Below are positions 21,443 to 31,809 of a DNA stretch of 64,000 nt, one piece after another. The stretch lies in the NCBI RefSeq assembly GCF_028372415.1, contig NC_092876.1:225357528-225421527 (forward strand), read 5' to 3'. The notes under the pieces are model-generated. The model ran no database searches, was not told the origin of the DNA, and worked only from the letters and a program-made list of their open reading frames with translations. Every line of letters begins with the position of its first letter. Position 1 is the first letter of the stretch. The stretch comes from Notamacropus eugenii (taxonomy: Eukaryota > Chordata > Mammalia > Diprotodontia > Macropodidae). The translations under genes and the position numbers were made by a program.

Positions 21443-22125
21443 GATAGCTTCATCCCCAGGCGGCTCATGATGTCTCTGCCCCAGATGTTAAAACTAAGTC
21501 CTGGAATCACCAACGGCCATATGGTCCCTTGGCGATCCTCTGCCTCCCACTTTACTGGGTGCATTGTCTCTAAGGTATTTTGGCACCCTCCTATTCCCCA
21601 CACTGGTCTCTGGCTTTCTTTAAGCTTCCAGTGCCGGGGTACTGAGCGACCGCTAAGGCAGGTCCTATCCGCTCCAGTATCAAGGAGGCCAGTCATGGGA
21701 ATTCGATTAAGCCAGATTGTACACTCAGGTCTATTCTGTCCTATTTCCTTTAGTAACTGGATTTGAACTGAGTGCTTTAAGGGAAGGGCAATAGCTATGG
21801 GAAGCTGATTGTCTATATGAGCTGGCTCGGCTACCACATTGGAGCATGGAAGTGCTGTGGTGCCGGTGGGATAAACTCCTGCATATATAACTACGGGTGC
21901 ATGAGAGGGGTTCTGTAATATCAGGGATTCCTCCTGTATGGGGTCTCTCAGGGGAATCATAGTAAACTGATGAGCTGCAAGCTGGTCCTTCTCTAAGCTG
22001 TAAAGGTGTTGCATTCCTTCCTCTGGCCCCATAATCTCCTGTATTCTCCCTCCAAGGGGCCGTCCCGATTCTCTGCCAAAGGGTACACTTTCGGGGCCCT
22101 CGAGGGGCCCCTCACCCCGTTTCCC
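21433..22125 (-). CDS. pro: Proviral protease frame (Pro), uninterrupted
   Basis: The frame is open from the GGGAAAC slip site to a TAG at 21433-21435, 230 codons. It is translated as Gag-Pro by -1 frameshift rather than from an ATG. The ATG at 22030-22032 is internal. Counting from that ATG, the aspartic-protease active site LLDTGAD is at about 116-122, followed by a flap-like GIGG and the late helix motif WGRDIMSRLG near the end. The roughly 115 residues ahead of the protease core occupy the place where some betaretroviruses carry a dUTPase, but I recognise no dUTPase motif there. The frame ends in the pro-pol slippery site, so its stop codon directly follows AAATTTT. Confidence 0.9.
   Translation of the reverse strand, partial: GKRGEGPLEGPESVPFGRESGRPLGGRIQEIMGPEEGMQHLYSLEKDQLAAHQFTMIPLRDPIQEESLILQNPSHAPVVIYAGVYPTGTTALPCSNVVAEPAHIDNQLPIAIALPLKHSVQIQLLKEIGQNRPECTIWLNRIPMTGLLDTGADRTCLSGRSVPRHWKLKESQRPVWGIGGCQNTLETMHPVKWEAEDRQGTIWPLVIPGLSFNIWGRDIMSRLGMKLSNF
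21436..21442 (-). promoter_or_regulatory. Pro-pol -1 frameshift slippery site
   Basis: The minus-strand heptamer A AAT TTT lies in the pro reading frame and the next codon is the pro TAG stop. The pol frame is open from this point on. It fits the X XXY YYZ rule. Apart from a weak AAGGG/CCCTT pairing possibility just downstream, I see no strong stem by eye. Confidence 0.85.
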
Positions 22126-23546
22126 GACTTCCTACATTGTCTAGCTAGGTGACCTGGCTTTCCACATGAAAAACAAGGGTCCTGGCCCCTTCCTGTACTT
22201 ATTTCTTTCCTACACTCTTTCTTAAGGTGTCCCGGTTTTCCGCAGTTAAAACATTTTTTCTCCAAAGAGATATTACTTAAGGCTGCGGCCAGGTACTTCC
22301 CTTGCACCTGTGCCAAGTAGACCTGACTTCCTACCCTGTCACATCTTTGTATCATTTCTTCGACAGATGCATTCTTTGGCAGTCCCAGCATTGCCTTTTT
22401 GCAGTCATGATTACAATTCTGCCACAGCAATGTCCTCAACACTATCTCTGTTCCTTGATTCTCCTCTCCCATGTCTCGGCCTACTGCCTCCTGCAGCCTG
22501 GCCACAAAATTAGTAAATGGCTCAGTGTTTCCCTGCATAATCCTAGTCATGGGAAACTCTCTCTCTTTCTTAGAGGCTATAACCTTCCAGGCCGCAATAG
22601 CCATTCCGGCAATCAAGACATAATTGGCGGCCGAGTACTGTAATTGATTTCCTGTAGCCTCAAACTGCCCTGTTCCTGTAAAACACTGATAAGCCTGGAG
22701 GGCCTGAGCCCCTAGCCCACTGGTAGTGCTCTTTACCCTCTGAGAAAATTCTGATACCCAAATCACATTCTGCCCAGGGGTAAGGCAGGCTCTAGCTAAG
22801 CTCTTCCAGTCATTAGGAGTCAGAACGAACTGACCACTGAGAGTCTCAAGCATGGCTATGACAAAGGGTGAATTGGGGCCGTGCTTGGTACAAGCCTCTT
22901 TGAGAGTCGCTACTCTCTTCCACTCTATAGGTATGTGGCTCCTCCGAACCCCACCGGGGACACTGGGGTCCACTATTTCTAGCACAGGAAATGTCCCTAC
23001 GTCTTCTCCATTCTCTATAGCCTTTCGTATTCCCTTTTCCAAACTGGACTGTGGCCCTGGACTGTCTGACCAATGGAGCATGCTATAAGGAGGCGCAGAG
23101 GGAAGACACGGCGTATGCTCCCCTGCTTCACCTTTCCCATCAGCTAGATGGAGCTCTGAATCTATTTTTTCTCTACACTCCTTAACTTTCTGCTCACCAG
23201 GGTTCTCCCCTCCCCTCTCTCCGCTTCCACTCTCATTCCAATCCCGCCCTGGCCTCTCCGGCCCTTCCAAAAGGCTCTTAATTACACTGTATATCAGGAA
23301 ATCTAAATCCTCCAGCTCCCCAGGGCATAGTTGCTCATAAGCGGTCATTTGTTCTCCGACCGCTCCCCATCTTTCTCTTGATATTCCTGTCTGCTTGAGC
23401 CAAGGAGAAACTTTCCAAATCCTTTTACAAAATTCTCGGAGGTCGTTTAACTCTATAGTGACCCCCGCCTCCCTGCATTCCCTGTAAAGTATCTCAGCCC
23501 AGACCTCCTGTTCCTCTGGCTTTATTACTGGCAATTGATTCCCCAT
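21993..23546 (-). CDS. gag: Proviral Gag polyprotein, uninterrupted
   Basis: 517 codons plus stop. I choose the ATG at 23546, not the upstream ATG at 23585, because it gives MGNQLPV, a Met-Gly start suited to N-myristoylation. The matrix region comes first, then a linker with a PSAP late-domain motif at residues 149-152. The capsid probably begins near PVLEIVD (187), with a major homology region around 338-358 (QGNTEPF...FVARL). Two CCHC zinc knuckles follow in nucleocapsid: 432-445 and 458-471. Gag's last 43 codons overlap pro beyond the slip site at 22119-22125. It would form the structural core and package the RNA. No stop or frameshift is visible. Confidence 0.93.
   Translation of the reverse strand: MGNQLPVIKPEEQEVWAEILYRECREAGVTIELNDLREFCKRIWKVSPWLKQTGISRERWGAVGEQMTAYEQLCPGELEDLDFLIYSVIKSLLEGPERPGRDWNESGSGERGGENPGEQKVKECREKIDSELHLADGKGEAGEHTPCLPSAPPYSMLHWSDSPGPQSSLEKGIRKAIENGEDVGTFPVLEIVDPSVPGGVRRSHIPIEWKRVATLKEACTKHGPNSPFVIAMLETLSGQFVLTPNDWKSLARACLTPGQNVIWVSEFSQRVKSTTSGLGAQALQAYQCFTGTGQFEATGNQLQYSAANYVLIAGMAIAAWKVIASKKEREFPMTRIMQGNTEPFTNFVARLQEAVGRDMGEENQGTEIVLRTLLWQNCNHDCKKAMLGLPKNASVEEMIQRCDRVGSQVYLAQVQGKYLAAALSNISLEKKCFNCGKPGHLKKECRKEISTGRGQDPCFSCGKPGHLARQCRKSGNGVRGPSRAPKVYPLAENRDGPLEGEYRRLWGQRKECNTFTA
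22093..22125 (-). promoter_or_regulatory. Gag-pro -1 frameshift signal (slippery site plus GC hairpin)
   Basis: The heptamer G GGA AAC (22119-22125, in the gag frame) is followed after a 7-nt spacer by a perfect 7-bp stem: GGGGCCC (22105-22111) pairs with GGGCCCC (22093-22099) around a 5-nt CTCGA loop. Slip-site type, spacing and stem agree with known -1 frameshift signals. To my knowledge type-D retroviruses use the same heptamer at gag-pro. Confidence 0.9.
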
Positions 23547-23680
23547 CCCTGCCCTTTTCCCATGGGTGTGGGAAGCTACTCTCACTCTTTCTCTCCTTCC
23601 AAATCTAGGATTCGGGACTCGCGTCTTTCACAGCCCCTTCCGGGTGTTCCCAAAGCACCCAGGATATCTGCGCTCCCAGT

Positions 23681-23698
23681 CCTCTGTTCGGGGCGCCA
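23681..23698 (-). other. Primer-binding site, tRNA-Lys-like
   Basis: Two bases (GT) inside the 5' LTR edge, the minus strand reads TGGCGCCCCGAACAGAGG. This is closest to the tRNA-Lys3 primer site (TGGCGCCCGAACAGGG...) but has an extra C and an extra A. The 134-nt leader from here to the gag ATG would hold packaging signals that I cannot identify. Confidence 0.8.
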
Positions 23699-23700
23699 AC

Positions 23701-24306
23701 TGCCAGGCCTAGAGGCCTGAGGGCTACCCGAGTCTTCCCTTACCTCTATCGGAGGTCTTCAGTTGGCCAAACCGGATGCTCGTATGAGAGAAAGGACGTT
23801 CCAGAGTCGAACAAGGGTTGAGCTTTATTTCAGGGTCTAGTTACAAGTGCAGGGGAATTCTTCCTTAGGAGGGAGCGAAGAATCTCCCAAGGAGGCAAAG
23901 ATCTTACAATAAGAGATTGGAAGTAGAAGTGTAAGTGGGGAGAGAGGGGGAGGGGAGAGAAGGAGAAGAGGAAAAGCGGAGCCTTGTGTCCTCTTTGGCT
24001 CCTCACGTGCTAAGAGAGCTTTCAGGCTTCCCTGATCCTACTTAACTCTCCAGTCGCATAGTTTGCATCTGAATACCATGCTGTTAGGTAACAACAGGTG
24101 TGCTCCAATCCGGGACAATCTCGAGGGTGGGGAGAGCTCTCTCCCATCACGTTTCTCACGGGAAGAGGCGGAAATACACGAGATAGCTCGGTTCACCTCG
24201 ATTCCCAGTCGTTTCCTGGGGGGTCTCGTGAGAACTCTAAGATTTAGAAGTTCCCACCTTTACCCGCCCGAGACTGTCCACCTGGAATTGAGCTTCCATC
24301 CCAGCA
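23701..24306 (-). repeat. 5' LTR of provirus
   Basis: 606 bp, TG...CA, with AATAAA at 23824-23829 on the minus strand. It should contain the promoter. A TTAAGTA-type A/T-rich element near 24036-24045 is the best TATA candidate, with no confident transcription start. Block 23993-24081 differs strongly from its counterpart in the 3' LTR, while the remaining roughly 500 bp differ at only a handful of positions. Confidence 0.93.
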
Positions 24307-24609
24307 CCTTCTATTATCTTTCTTGTCCCTATCTCCTTCCCCTTTGTGTTCCTGCAGGATAAAATAGATTTCCATATCCAATTGAGTGTGTATTATTCCC
24401 TCCTTAAGACAAATCCCTCACTTATTTCCTTTCATCTCCCCCCTCTTCCCCTCCATTGTAAAAGCTCTTTCTTCCCTCTTTTATGTGAGATGATTGGCTG
24501 CATTCTACCATTCTACCTCTCCTTTTCTCTTAGTCCTAGTACATTCCATTCAACAGCAAATTCTATTTTATTTTTTGTTTTTTTCCCTTCATATTTGGCT
24601 TACCCTGTG

Positions 24610-24643
<34 letters not shown>

Positions 24644-25650
24644 CACACACACACAGATACACCCATGTATATATACATGCATACCTATACACACCTACAT
24701 ATATATACACATACATATATATGTACACATATATTTAAATATATTCCCTCTAACTACCCTAATACTGAAAATGATCTCATGAATTACAAATAGCATCTTT
24801 CCATGTAGGAATGTAAACAGTTCAACTTCAGTGAGTCCCTTATGGCTTCTCTTTCCTGTTTACCTTTTCATATTTCTCTTGATTCTTGTATTTGAAAGTT
24901 AAATTTTCTATTCAGCTCTGGTCTTTTTAAAAAGAATGCTTGGAAGTCTTTATTTCATTGAAATTCCATTTTTTCCCCTGAAGTATTATACTCAGTTTTG
25001 ATGGGTAGGTGACTCTTGCTTGTAATTCTAGCTCCTTTGACTTCTAGAATATCATATACCAAGTCTTCTGATCCCTTAGTGTAGAAACTGCTAAATCCTG
25101 TGTTATCCTGATTGTATTTCAACAATACTTGAATTGTTTCTTTCTGGCTGCTTGTAATATTTTCTCCTTGACCTGAGAACTCTGGAATTTGACTACTATA
25201 TTCCTAGGAGTTTTCCTTTTGAGATGTCTTTCAGGAGGAGATGGGTGGATTCTTTCCATTTCTATTTGACCTTCTGGTTCTAGAATATCAGGGCAGTTTT
25301 CCTTGATAATTTCTTGGAAGATGATGTCTAGGCTCTTTTTTTGATCATGGTTTTCAGGTAGACCAATAATTTTAAAATTATCTCTCCTGGATCTATTTTC
25401 CAGGTCAATTATTTTTCCAATGAGATATGTTATAGTCTTCTATTTTTTCATTCTTTTGGTTTTGTTTTATAATTTCTTGGTTTCTCAGAAAGTCATTAGC
25501 TTCTATCTGCTCCATTCTAATTTTTAAAGAACTATTTTCTTCAGTGAGCTTTTGAACCTCCTTTTCCATTTGGCCAATTCTTTTTAAAGCATTCTTCTCC
25601 TCATTCACTTTTTGGACCTTTTTTGCCATTTGAGTTAGTCTATTTATTTT
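24307..25650 (-). mobile_element. HAL1 copy B, continuation (3' UTR and partial ORF1)
   Basis: Resumes the HAL1 homology exactly at the provirus edge ('ccttctattatctttcttgt'). It continues through the 3' UTR and the antisense ORF1. The coiled-coil part reads as KK/EE-rich heptads at 25405-25629 ('LTEENSSLKIRMEQIEAND'). Homology stops near 25650 at 'gagttagtctattt', mid-coiled-coil, where copy C begins. The 5' half is not found on the far side of copy C. Confidence 0.85.
24612..24655. repeat. (GT)n followed by (AC)n, inverted microsatellite
   Basis: GT units (24612-24641) are followed at once by AC units (24643-24655). The two can pair as a short hairpin. It lies in the 3' UTR of HAL1 copy B, at the same relative position as repeats in copies A and C. 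Confidence 0.9.
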
Positions 25651-26331
25651 ATTTTATTTTATTAATTTATTTAACTTCTAACATTCATTTTCACAAAATT
25701 TTGGGTTCCACATTTTCTCCCCTTTTTTCCCCTCCCTGCACCCCGAAACACCGAGTGTTCTAATTGCCCCTGTCTGCCAATCTGCCCTCCCTCCCTCCCC
25801 ACCCCTTCCCTTTGGAAGGCAAGCAATTCAATATAGGCCATATCTGTGTAGTTTTGCCAATGACTTCCATGATAGTCGTGTTGTGTAAGACTAACTATAT
25901 TTCCCTCCATCCTATCCTGCCCCCCATTGCTTCTATTCTCTCTTTTGATCCTATCCCTCCCCAAGAGTGTTAATTTCTAATTGCTCCCTCCTCCCACTGC
26001 CCTCCCTTCCATCATCCCCCCACCCTTCTTATCCCCTTCTCCCCCACTTTCCTGTATTGTAAGATAGGTTTTCATACCAAAATGAGTGTGCATTTTTTTC
26101 CTTCCTTGAGTCGAATGTGATGAGAGTAAACTTCATGTTTTCTCTCTCACCTCCCCCCTTTTTCCCTCCACTGAAAAGTCTTTTACTTGTCTCTTTTATG
26201 AGAGATAATTTGCCCCATTCCATTTCTCACTTTCTCCCCCCAATATATTCCTCTCTCACCCCTTAATTTCATTGTTTTAGATATGATCCCATCCTATTCA
26301 ACTCACCTTGTGCTCTCTGTCTCTCTCTCTA

Positions 26332-26383
<52 letters not shown>

Positions 26384-28437
26384 CCCACCAACTACCCAGT
26401 TACTGAAAAAAGAGTTACATATATTGTCTTTCCATGTAGGAATGTAAACAGTTCAACTTCAGTAAGTTCCTTCTGATTTCTCTTTCCTGTTTACATTTTC
26501 ATGCTTCCCTTGATTCTTGTGTTTGAAAGTCAAATTTTCTTTTCAGCTCTGGTCTTTTCATCAAGAATGCTTGATAGTCCTCTATTTCATTGAAAGACCA
26601 TTGTTTCCCCTGAAGTATTATACTCAGTTTTGCTGGGTAGGTGATTCTTGGTTTTAGTCCTAGTTCCTTTGACTTTTGGAATATCATATTCCATTCCCTT
26701 TGATCCCTTAATGTAGAAGCTGCTAGATCTTGTGTTATCCTGATTGTATTTCCACAATACTCGAATTGTTTCTTTCCAGCTGCTTGCAATATTTTCTCCT
26801 TGACCAGGGAACTCTGGAATTTGGCCACAATGTTCCTAGGAGTTTCTCTTTTTGGATCTCTTTCAGGAGGTGATCTGTGGATTCTTTCAATATTTATTTT
26901 GCCCCCTGGTTCTAGAATCTCAGGGCAGTTTTCCTTGATAATTTCATGAAAGATGATGTCTAGGCTCTTTTTTGATCATGGCTTTCAGGTAGTCCCATAA
27001 TTTTTAAATTGTCTCTCCTGGATCTATCTTCCAGGTCAGTTGTTTTTCCAATGAGATATTTCACATTATCTTCCATTTTTTCATTCTTTTGGTTTTGTTT
27101 TGTGATTTCTTGGTTTCTCATTAGCCTCCATCTGTTCCATTCTAATTTTGAAAGAACTATTTTCTTCAATGAGCTTTTGAACCTCCTTTTCCATTTGGCT
27201 AATTCTGCTTTTGAAAGCATTCTTCTCCTCATTGGCTTTTTGAACCTCTTCTGCCAATTGAGTTAGCCTATTTTTCAAGGTGTTATTTTCTTCAGCATTT
27301 TTTTGGCTCTCTTTTAGCAAGTTGTTGACCTGCTTTTCATGATTTTCTTGCATTGCTCTCATTTCTCTTCCCAATTTTACATCCACCTCTCTTACTTGAT
27401 TTTCAAATCCTTTTTGAGCTCTTCCATGGCCTGAGACCACTGAATATTTATTTTGGATGTCTGGGATACAGAAACCTTTACTTTATGTTTTTCCCTGATG
27501 ATAAGCATTGTTCTTCCTCATCTGAAAAGGATGGGAGAAGATATCTGTTCACCAAGAAAGTAACCTTCTATAGTCTTATTTCACCCCCCCTTTTTTTGGC
27601 ATTTTCCCAATCAGTTACTTGACTTTTGGGTCTTTTGTCAAGAGTAGGATATACTCTTGGGGCCTGTAATATCTCAGTCCCTCCAAGGTGGTACAATCAA
27701 GAGTATATATACACTGGTCTGGGAACAAGTAGAAATTTTTGTGCCCAGAATCTGAGCAATAGAGTTTCCTCTTCACAATCACCTCGCCTTCAGTTCCACC
27801 AAGACAGCACTGGGGGCTGAGATTCAGACAAGCTGCAGGGGCAGGGATGCCATTCAGTGTGAGATAAAGATCAGCTGCTCAAATCCCTCAGGAGTATTAG
27901 GTGGGGGCAGGGCCTCTACACAGGGCAGAGGTAAGAATCAGCATCTCAGTGCCCCCAGGGGTTTTACGATCCAACAATGGATGCAGGCTGCTGTAGGGGC
28001 TGCTGTGGAAGCTGCTGCCACCCACCAGATGCAGCCTCTGTGACCACCACCTAAGGCTGGAGCTATGGGAAGGTCCTTCTCCCTTCTCAGGCAGCTGAAA
28101 ACACCCAGTCACTGACCTTTGTTGCCTGTGGGTTGAGGGATCTGCGAACTTCTGCTACTGCGACTGGGGATTCCACCTCCTAGGCCTGCTCGTGTCCTCC
28201 TCCCAGAGCTGCACAGGACACCCAAGGCTGGGTTGGGCTCTGCTCCGCATCCAGTGTGACAGATGTTTCCCATCAGCCTTCCAGTTCACTCTGGCTTGGA
28301 AATCTCCTCCACACTGTTATTTTGTGGCTTCTGCTACTCTAGAATTTGTCAAGAGTCTTTCTTTACAGGTATTTTATGGGCTGTGGGGGTAGAGCTAGTA
28401 TATATGCATCTTTCTACTTCACCATCTTGGCTCCACC
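25651..28437 (-). mobile_element. HAL1 copy C, full length but ORF1 broken
   Basis: Minus-strand order: 5' end at 28437 beginning AGGTGGAGCCAAGATGGTG (the typical L1-like start), 5' UTR to about 27510, ORF1, 3' UTR, then A/T-rich tail at about 25651. ORF1 pieces are the coiled coil (27081-27440, heptads such as 'RISQMEKEVQKLIEENSS'), the RRM-like start ('TDLEDRSRRDNLKIMGLPES', 26960-27232) and the C-terminal domain (26499-26828, 'ILQAAGKKQFEYCGNTIRIT', 'YPAKLSIILQG'). They lie in different frames, so ORF1 is broken. No ORF2 separates ORF1 from the 3' UTR. Confidence 0.88.
26335..26380. repeat. (GT)n microsatellite in HAL1 copy C
   Basis: About 23 GT units directly after 'ctctctctctatgtat', within the HAL1 3' UTR. 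Confidence 0.95.
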
Positions 28438-28643
28438 TAAAATTTCTAAGGTATAAAGATCCAAAGACTGACATTATCAAGAAAAAAGAATGCTATATAG
28501 CATAATTTTTTTGGGGGGGGATTAAAAGTATTAGAGTAATCATATTCAAACTCAAAAAAATCAAAATAATAAAAAAAGTTATTGGAATAGCTATTCTAGA
28601 ATCTTCATTATTGTGGGAGAAGGACTTTAGAAGTAGACCCAAA

Positions 28644-28864
28644 CAGGCAGCTAGGTGGTACAGTGTGTGTGTGTCAGCCCTAGAGTTGGAAGGACCTGAG
28701 TTCAAATCTGGCTTCAAATACTAGCTATGTCGCTTAACCCTGTCTGCCTTAGTTTCTTCATCTGTAAAATGAGCTGGAGAAGGAAATGGCAAACTCCTCC
28801 AGTATATTTGTCAGGAAAACCCTAAATGGGATCATGAAGAGTCTGAAAAGATAGAACAACAATG
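28644..28864 (+). repeat. Marsupial tRNA-derived SINE
   Basis: 'ggcagctaggtggtacagtg', 'gacctgagttcaaatctggc', 'aaatgagctggagaaggaaa', 'aaccctaaatgggatcatga'. Nearly full length. Confidence 0.88.
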
Positions 28865-29240
28865 GGCCTATTTTACTTTTGCTTCCTAAAGTTATATTTT
28901 TCATGCTTTCCTTTTTATTTGTCTAATTTTTTTCTTTCTTTGTATGATGTCCCTTCTTTATGAATGTTCTTTTTAGTTTGAAGTTTGTTATTAAAAATAT
29001 ATTAAATATTACCTATTATTTAAAAATAGAGCACACTACCTGATAAGTAGAGTATCCTACAAATGTAATAGGTGCTATCATTCTAAAGATTTTCAAATAT
29101 GTATATAGCTGTTCTGCTGTATGATGGGAGAGTATAATTACAATGTGCCTTTGTACAATTCTGACCTCTCTTTTTCAATTTCCCACTCTAGAAGTAGCAC
29201 ATATTGCCAGTCACTAATCTGAAAACCTCTTTCCCTTCAC

Positions 29241-29500
29241 AGGGCAGCTAGATGGTACTGTTAAGAGTACTGGACCTAAAGTCAGGAAAAGTCATCTTCC
29301 TAAGTTCAAATGTGGCCTGAAATGCTTACTAGCTGTGTGACCCTGGACAAGTCACCTAACCCTGTTGGCATCAGTTTCCTCATCTGTCAAATGAGCTGGA
29401 GAAGGAAATGGCAAACCATTCCAGTATCTTTGCCAAGAAAACCCCAAATGGGGTCATGAACTCAGACATGACTGACTGAAACAACTGAACAACAACAAAT
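29241..29500 (+). repeat. Marsupial tRNA-derived SINE
   Basis: 'gggcagctagatggtactgt', 'agctgtgtgaccctggacaa', 'aatgagctggagaaggaaat', 'aaccccaaatggggtcatga', ending in ACAACAACAAA. Full length with a CAA tail. Confidence 0.9.
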
Positions 29501-30720
29501 CCTTTTGTAGATTATTGATATGTTTTAAAATGAGCTTTAAAATATTTAATTTTTTTTAAAAAAAATGAAGTTTAGGGCTGCCACAGAAGTTTGAATTTTC
29601 CTAAAGTAACCCATCCTACTTTTCTCCTCTGGTGCAATTGTGGCTTTAAATCCTTTTCCATTTATACTTATTGTCTGTTGTGCACACACTTACGCACAGA
29701 CACACACACAAGGACACACACACATACACATATACATAAGCAAGTTCTTATAGGTTGTCCACCTAACAACATGTCATAAGTTGGGTGTTAGGTGCTCTTT
29801 ATCCATTTGGCTTTTTCTGTGCATAGTTAAATCAAACTCTTTTGAGCAGATATAGATCTCTTCTAAGAAAGTCTGCATTATTTTTGAGCTTCATATAAAT
29901 AGTATGATGTCATCTCCAGCCAGGAGGATTAAGTCACAGTATATAGTCGATACTTCTTCAACATGGACTCTGCATTGACTCTCTTTCATGATGGCCACAA
30001 ATGAAGAAAAATGATAGTCCCTAAAGAATTAAAAATGCTTAGAGAGCGAGAGAGAGTGAATCTGCTGAATGAATAAGGGACTTGGAAAAAACTGGCATCG
30101 AGAATACCATCAAGGAAATGAATGAATGAAAAAGATTATGGGCTCATCATATGATGAGAGCAAGAGATAACACACAGACAGCCTGAATGCTCCACTCAGG
30201 GTCCGCAGAAAGTGGATGAAGACCCTGTAGTAAGTATGTCAGGGGGGCAAACTGATGGTAGGATGTAGGCCAGCGTCATACAGAATGGACATTCAAGGAT
30301 GGGTCACGCTTGGTATTGGTGGAGGAAGAATCTAAAGTGATGATGTTACAGATCTATTTGAATATTTGCATTCTTAAATAATGGAGTACATTCATATATT
30401 TACCTAAGAAGTTTTTTGTATGCATTTGCACGTACAGTGATTAGACATTTACATTCAGCACAGTTTTCCTTCTATTATTCCTTTGTAAATAACAAACATA
30501 GAGCATAAATTAGGAACACTTCATTATGAGATAAACGATCTCTCATCCACTTATCACAACTGAAATTGTAGAGTCTTTAGAATTCAAAGCGATATCTTTT
30601 ACTTTTTCCTCTATTGCATTGCCTTTCTGGTCCTTTAACAGTGAAGCAAAGAAACTACTTAATTTCTTAATCTAATTTTACCAATTGAACTGATAAATAT
30701 ATGTATTTGTTTACAGTTGG
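29500..30720. other. Intergenic; short (CA)n only
   Basis: A short CA-rich stretch (29690-29735) and otherwise no assignable feature. Confidence 0.5.
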
Positions 30721-30724
30721 GTCT

Positions 30725-31215
30725 GTTATATGTTTATTGATAAAATAGAAAACAGTATAAAGTCCAGTAACAGTGATAAGATACTAGGTCTGTATCCCAA
30801 AGAGAACCAAGAAAAGGGGGGAAAGACCTGTATGTACAAGACTATTTATAGCAACTCTTGTGGTGGCAGAACAAGGAGAGTATTGTATATAGAAACAGCA
30901 ATATTTTATGGATGTTCAACTGTGAAAGACTTACCTGCTCTGATCAGTATAATGATCCAAGACAATTCCAAAGGACGCATGATAAAAAAAATACTATCCA
31001 CTTCCAAGAGAGGGATCTGATGAACTCTGAGTGCAGATTAAAGCATACTTTTTAAATGTTTCTTGCTTATTATTATTATAACCAATATGTAAATATGTTT
31101 TGTATGACTTCACAAGTATAATTGATATATTGCTTGCCTTCTTAATGGATGGAGTAGGGGGAGAGAATTTGGAACTTAAAAATTTCAATGTTAAAAATAA
31201 ATATATTTTTAAAAA
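30725..31215 (+). mobile_element. Old L1 3' end relic
   Basis: 'agaaccaagaaaagggggga', 'gacctgtatgtacaagacta', 'atgatccaagacaattccaa' and an A-rich tail ('aaaataaatatatttttaaa') correspond in order to the L1 ORF2 end and 3' UTR seen at 60770-61430 and 62990-63360. Strongly diverged. Confidence 0.6.
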
Positions 31216-31809
31216 ATTGTCCTTATTGTTAAAGAGCTCAGAGTCTGATTGAGAAAAATAGACAAATATGTGAAAAAGTTGAACCAGAAGAAATAATTGC
31301 CAAATTGTGTGGGGAAGCACTCACAGAATATTAGAGTTGTAAGAGAACTAAATATCTTCTTATCTAGTCCAGCCTCTTGATAAAGTAGGAACAACTTGTC
31401 GAAAAATCTTTCACTTTGAGACTGAGTCTCCCTATCTTGTCTAGGCTGAAAGTCTGCCTACAGGCTGACCCTACTGGGGCTCAGCACTGAAGCTGACTGT
31501 TCCTAAGCTGGATGGATTCACCTCTTTTTAGGTAATATGGTGGCTCCCTTGCTCCTAGGGGTCATCATATTGGAGCTGGACTTCATGTGAATGACTGGAA
31601 GGTTTTAGTCCTACCATAGCTCAGAACCCCCAACTCATGCAACTCACCAGCCTGAACCTCCCCTAGTAGAGAGGCTTATAAGCCAGTGCCACTTCATTGG
31701 GTTCCTCTCTGAAATTTCTGACTGACCTCTGCTTCCATTGACAAGGAACTCACTATCTTACTATCTTACAAGAGAGACTATTCCTTTGTCCGATTGCAAG
31801 TAGCAATTG

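Larger units (their letters stand above)
17693..24306 (-). mobile_element. Betaretrovirus-like endogenous provirus, env-less, gag-pro-pol open
   Basis: A 6614-bp provirus on the minus strand. It has two TG...CA LTRs (609 and 606 bp), flanking 6-bp duplications CCTTCT (17687-17692 and 24307-24312), a primer-binding site next to the 5' LTR and a polypurine tract next to the 3' LTR. Between them lie gag, pro and pol, each uninterrupted and each in the -1 frame relative to the one before. Features placing it near betaretroviruses/class II ERVs (IAP- and type-D-like) are the 6-bp duplication, separate pro frame, two CCHC knuckles, GGGAAAC and AAATTTT slippery sites and Lys-type primer site. Only about 440 bp lie between the pol stop and the 3' LTR, so there is no env and no room for one. 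Horizontal infectivity is therefore not expected. The insertion lies inside HAL1 copy B. Confidence 0.93.

Noticed and set aside
21700-22060. dUTPase domain in the pro frame
   Set aside because: Position would suit a betaretroviral dUTPase, but I see none of its motifs. Left unassigned.
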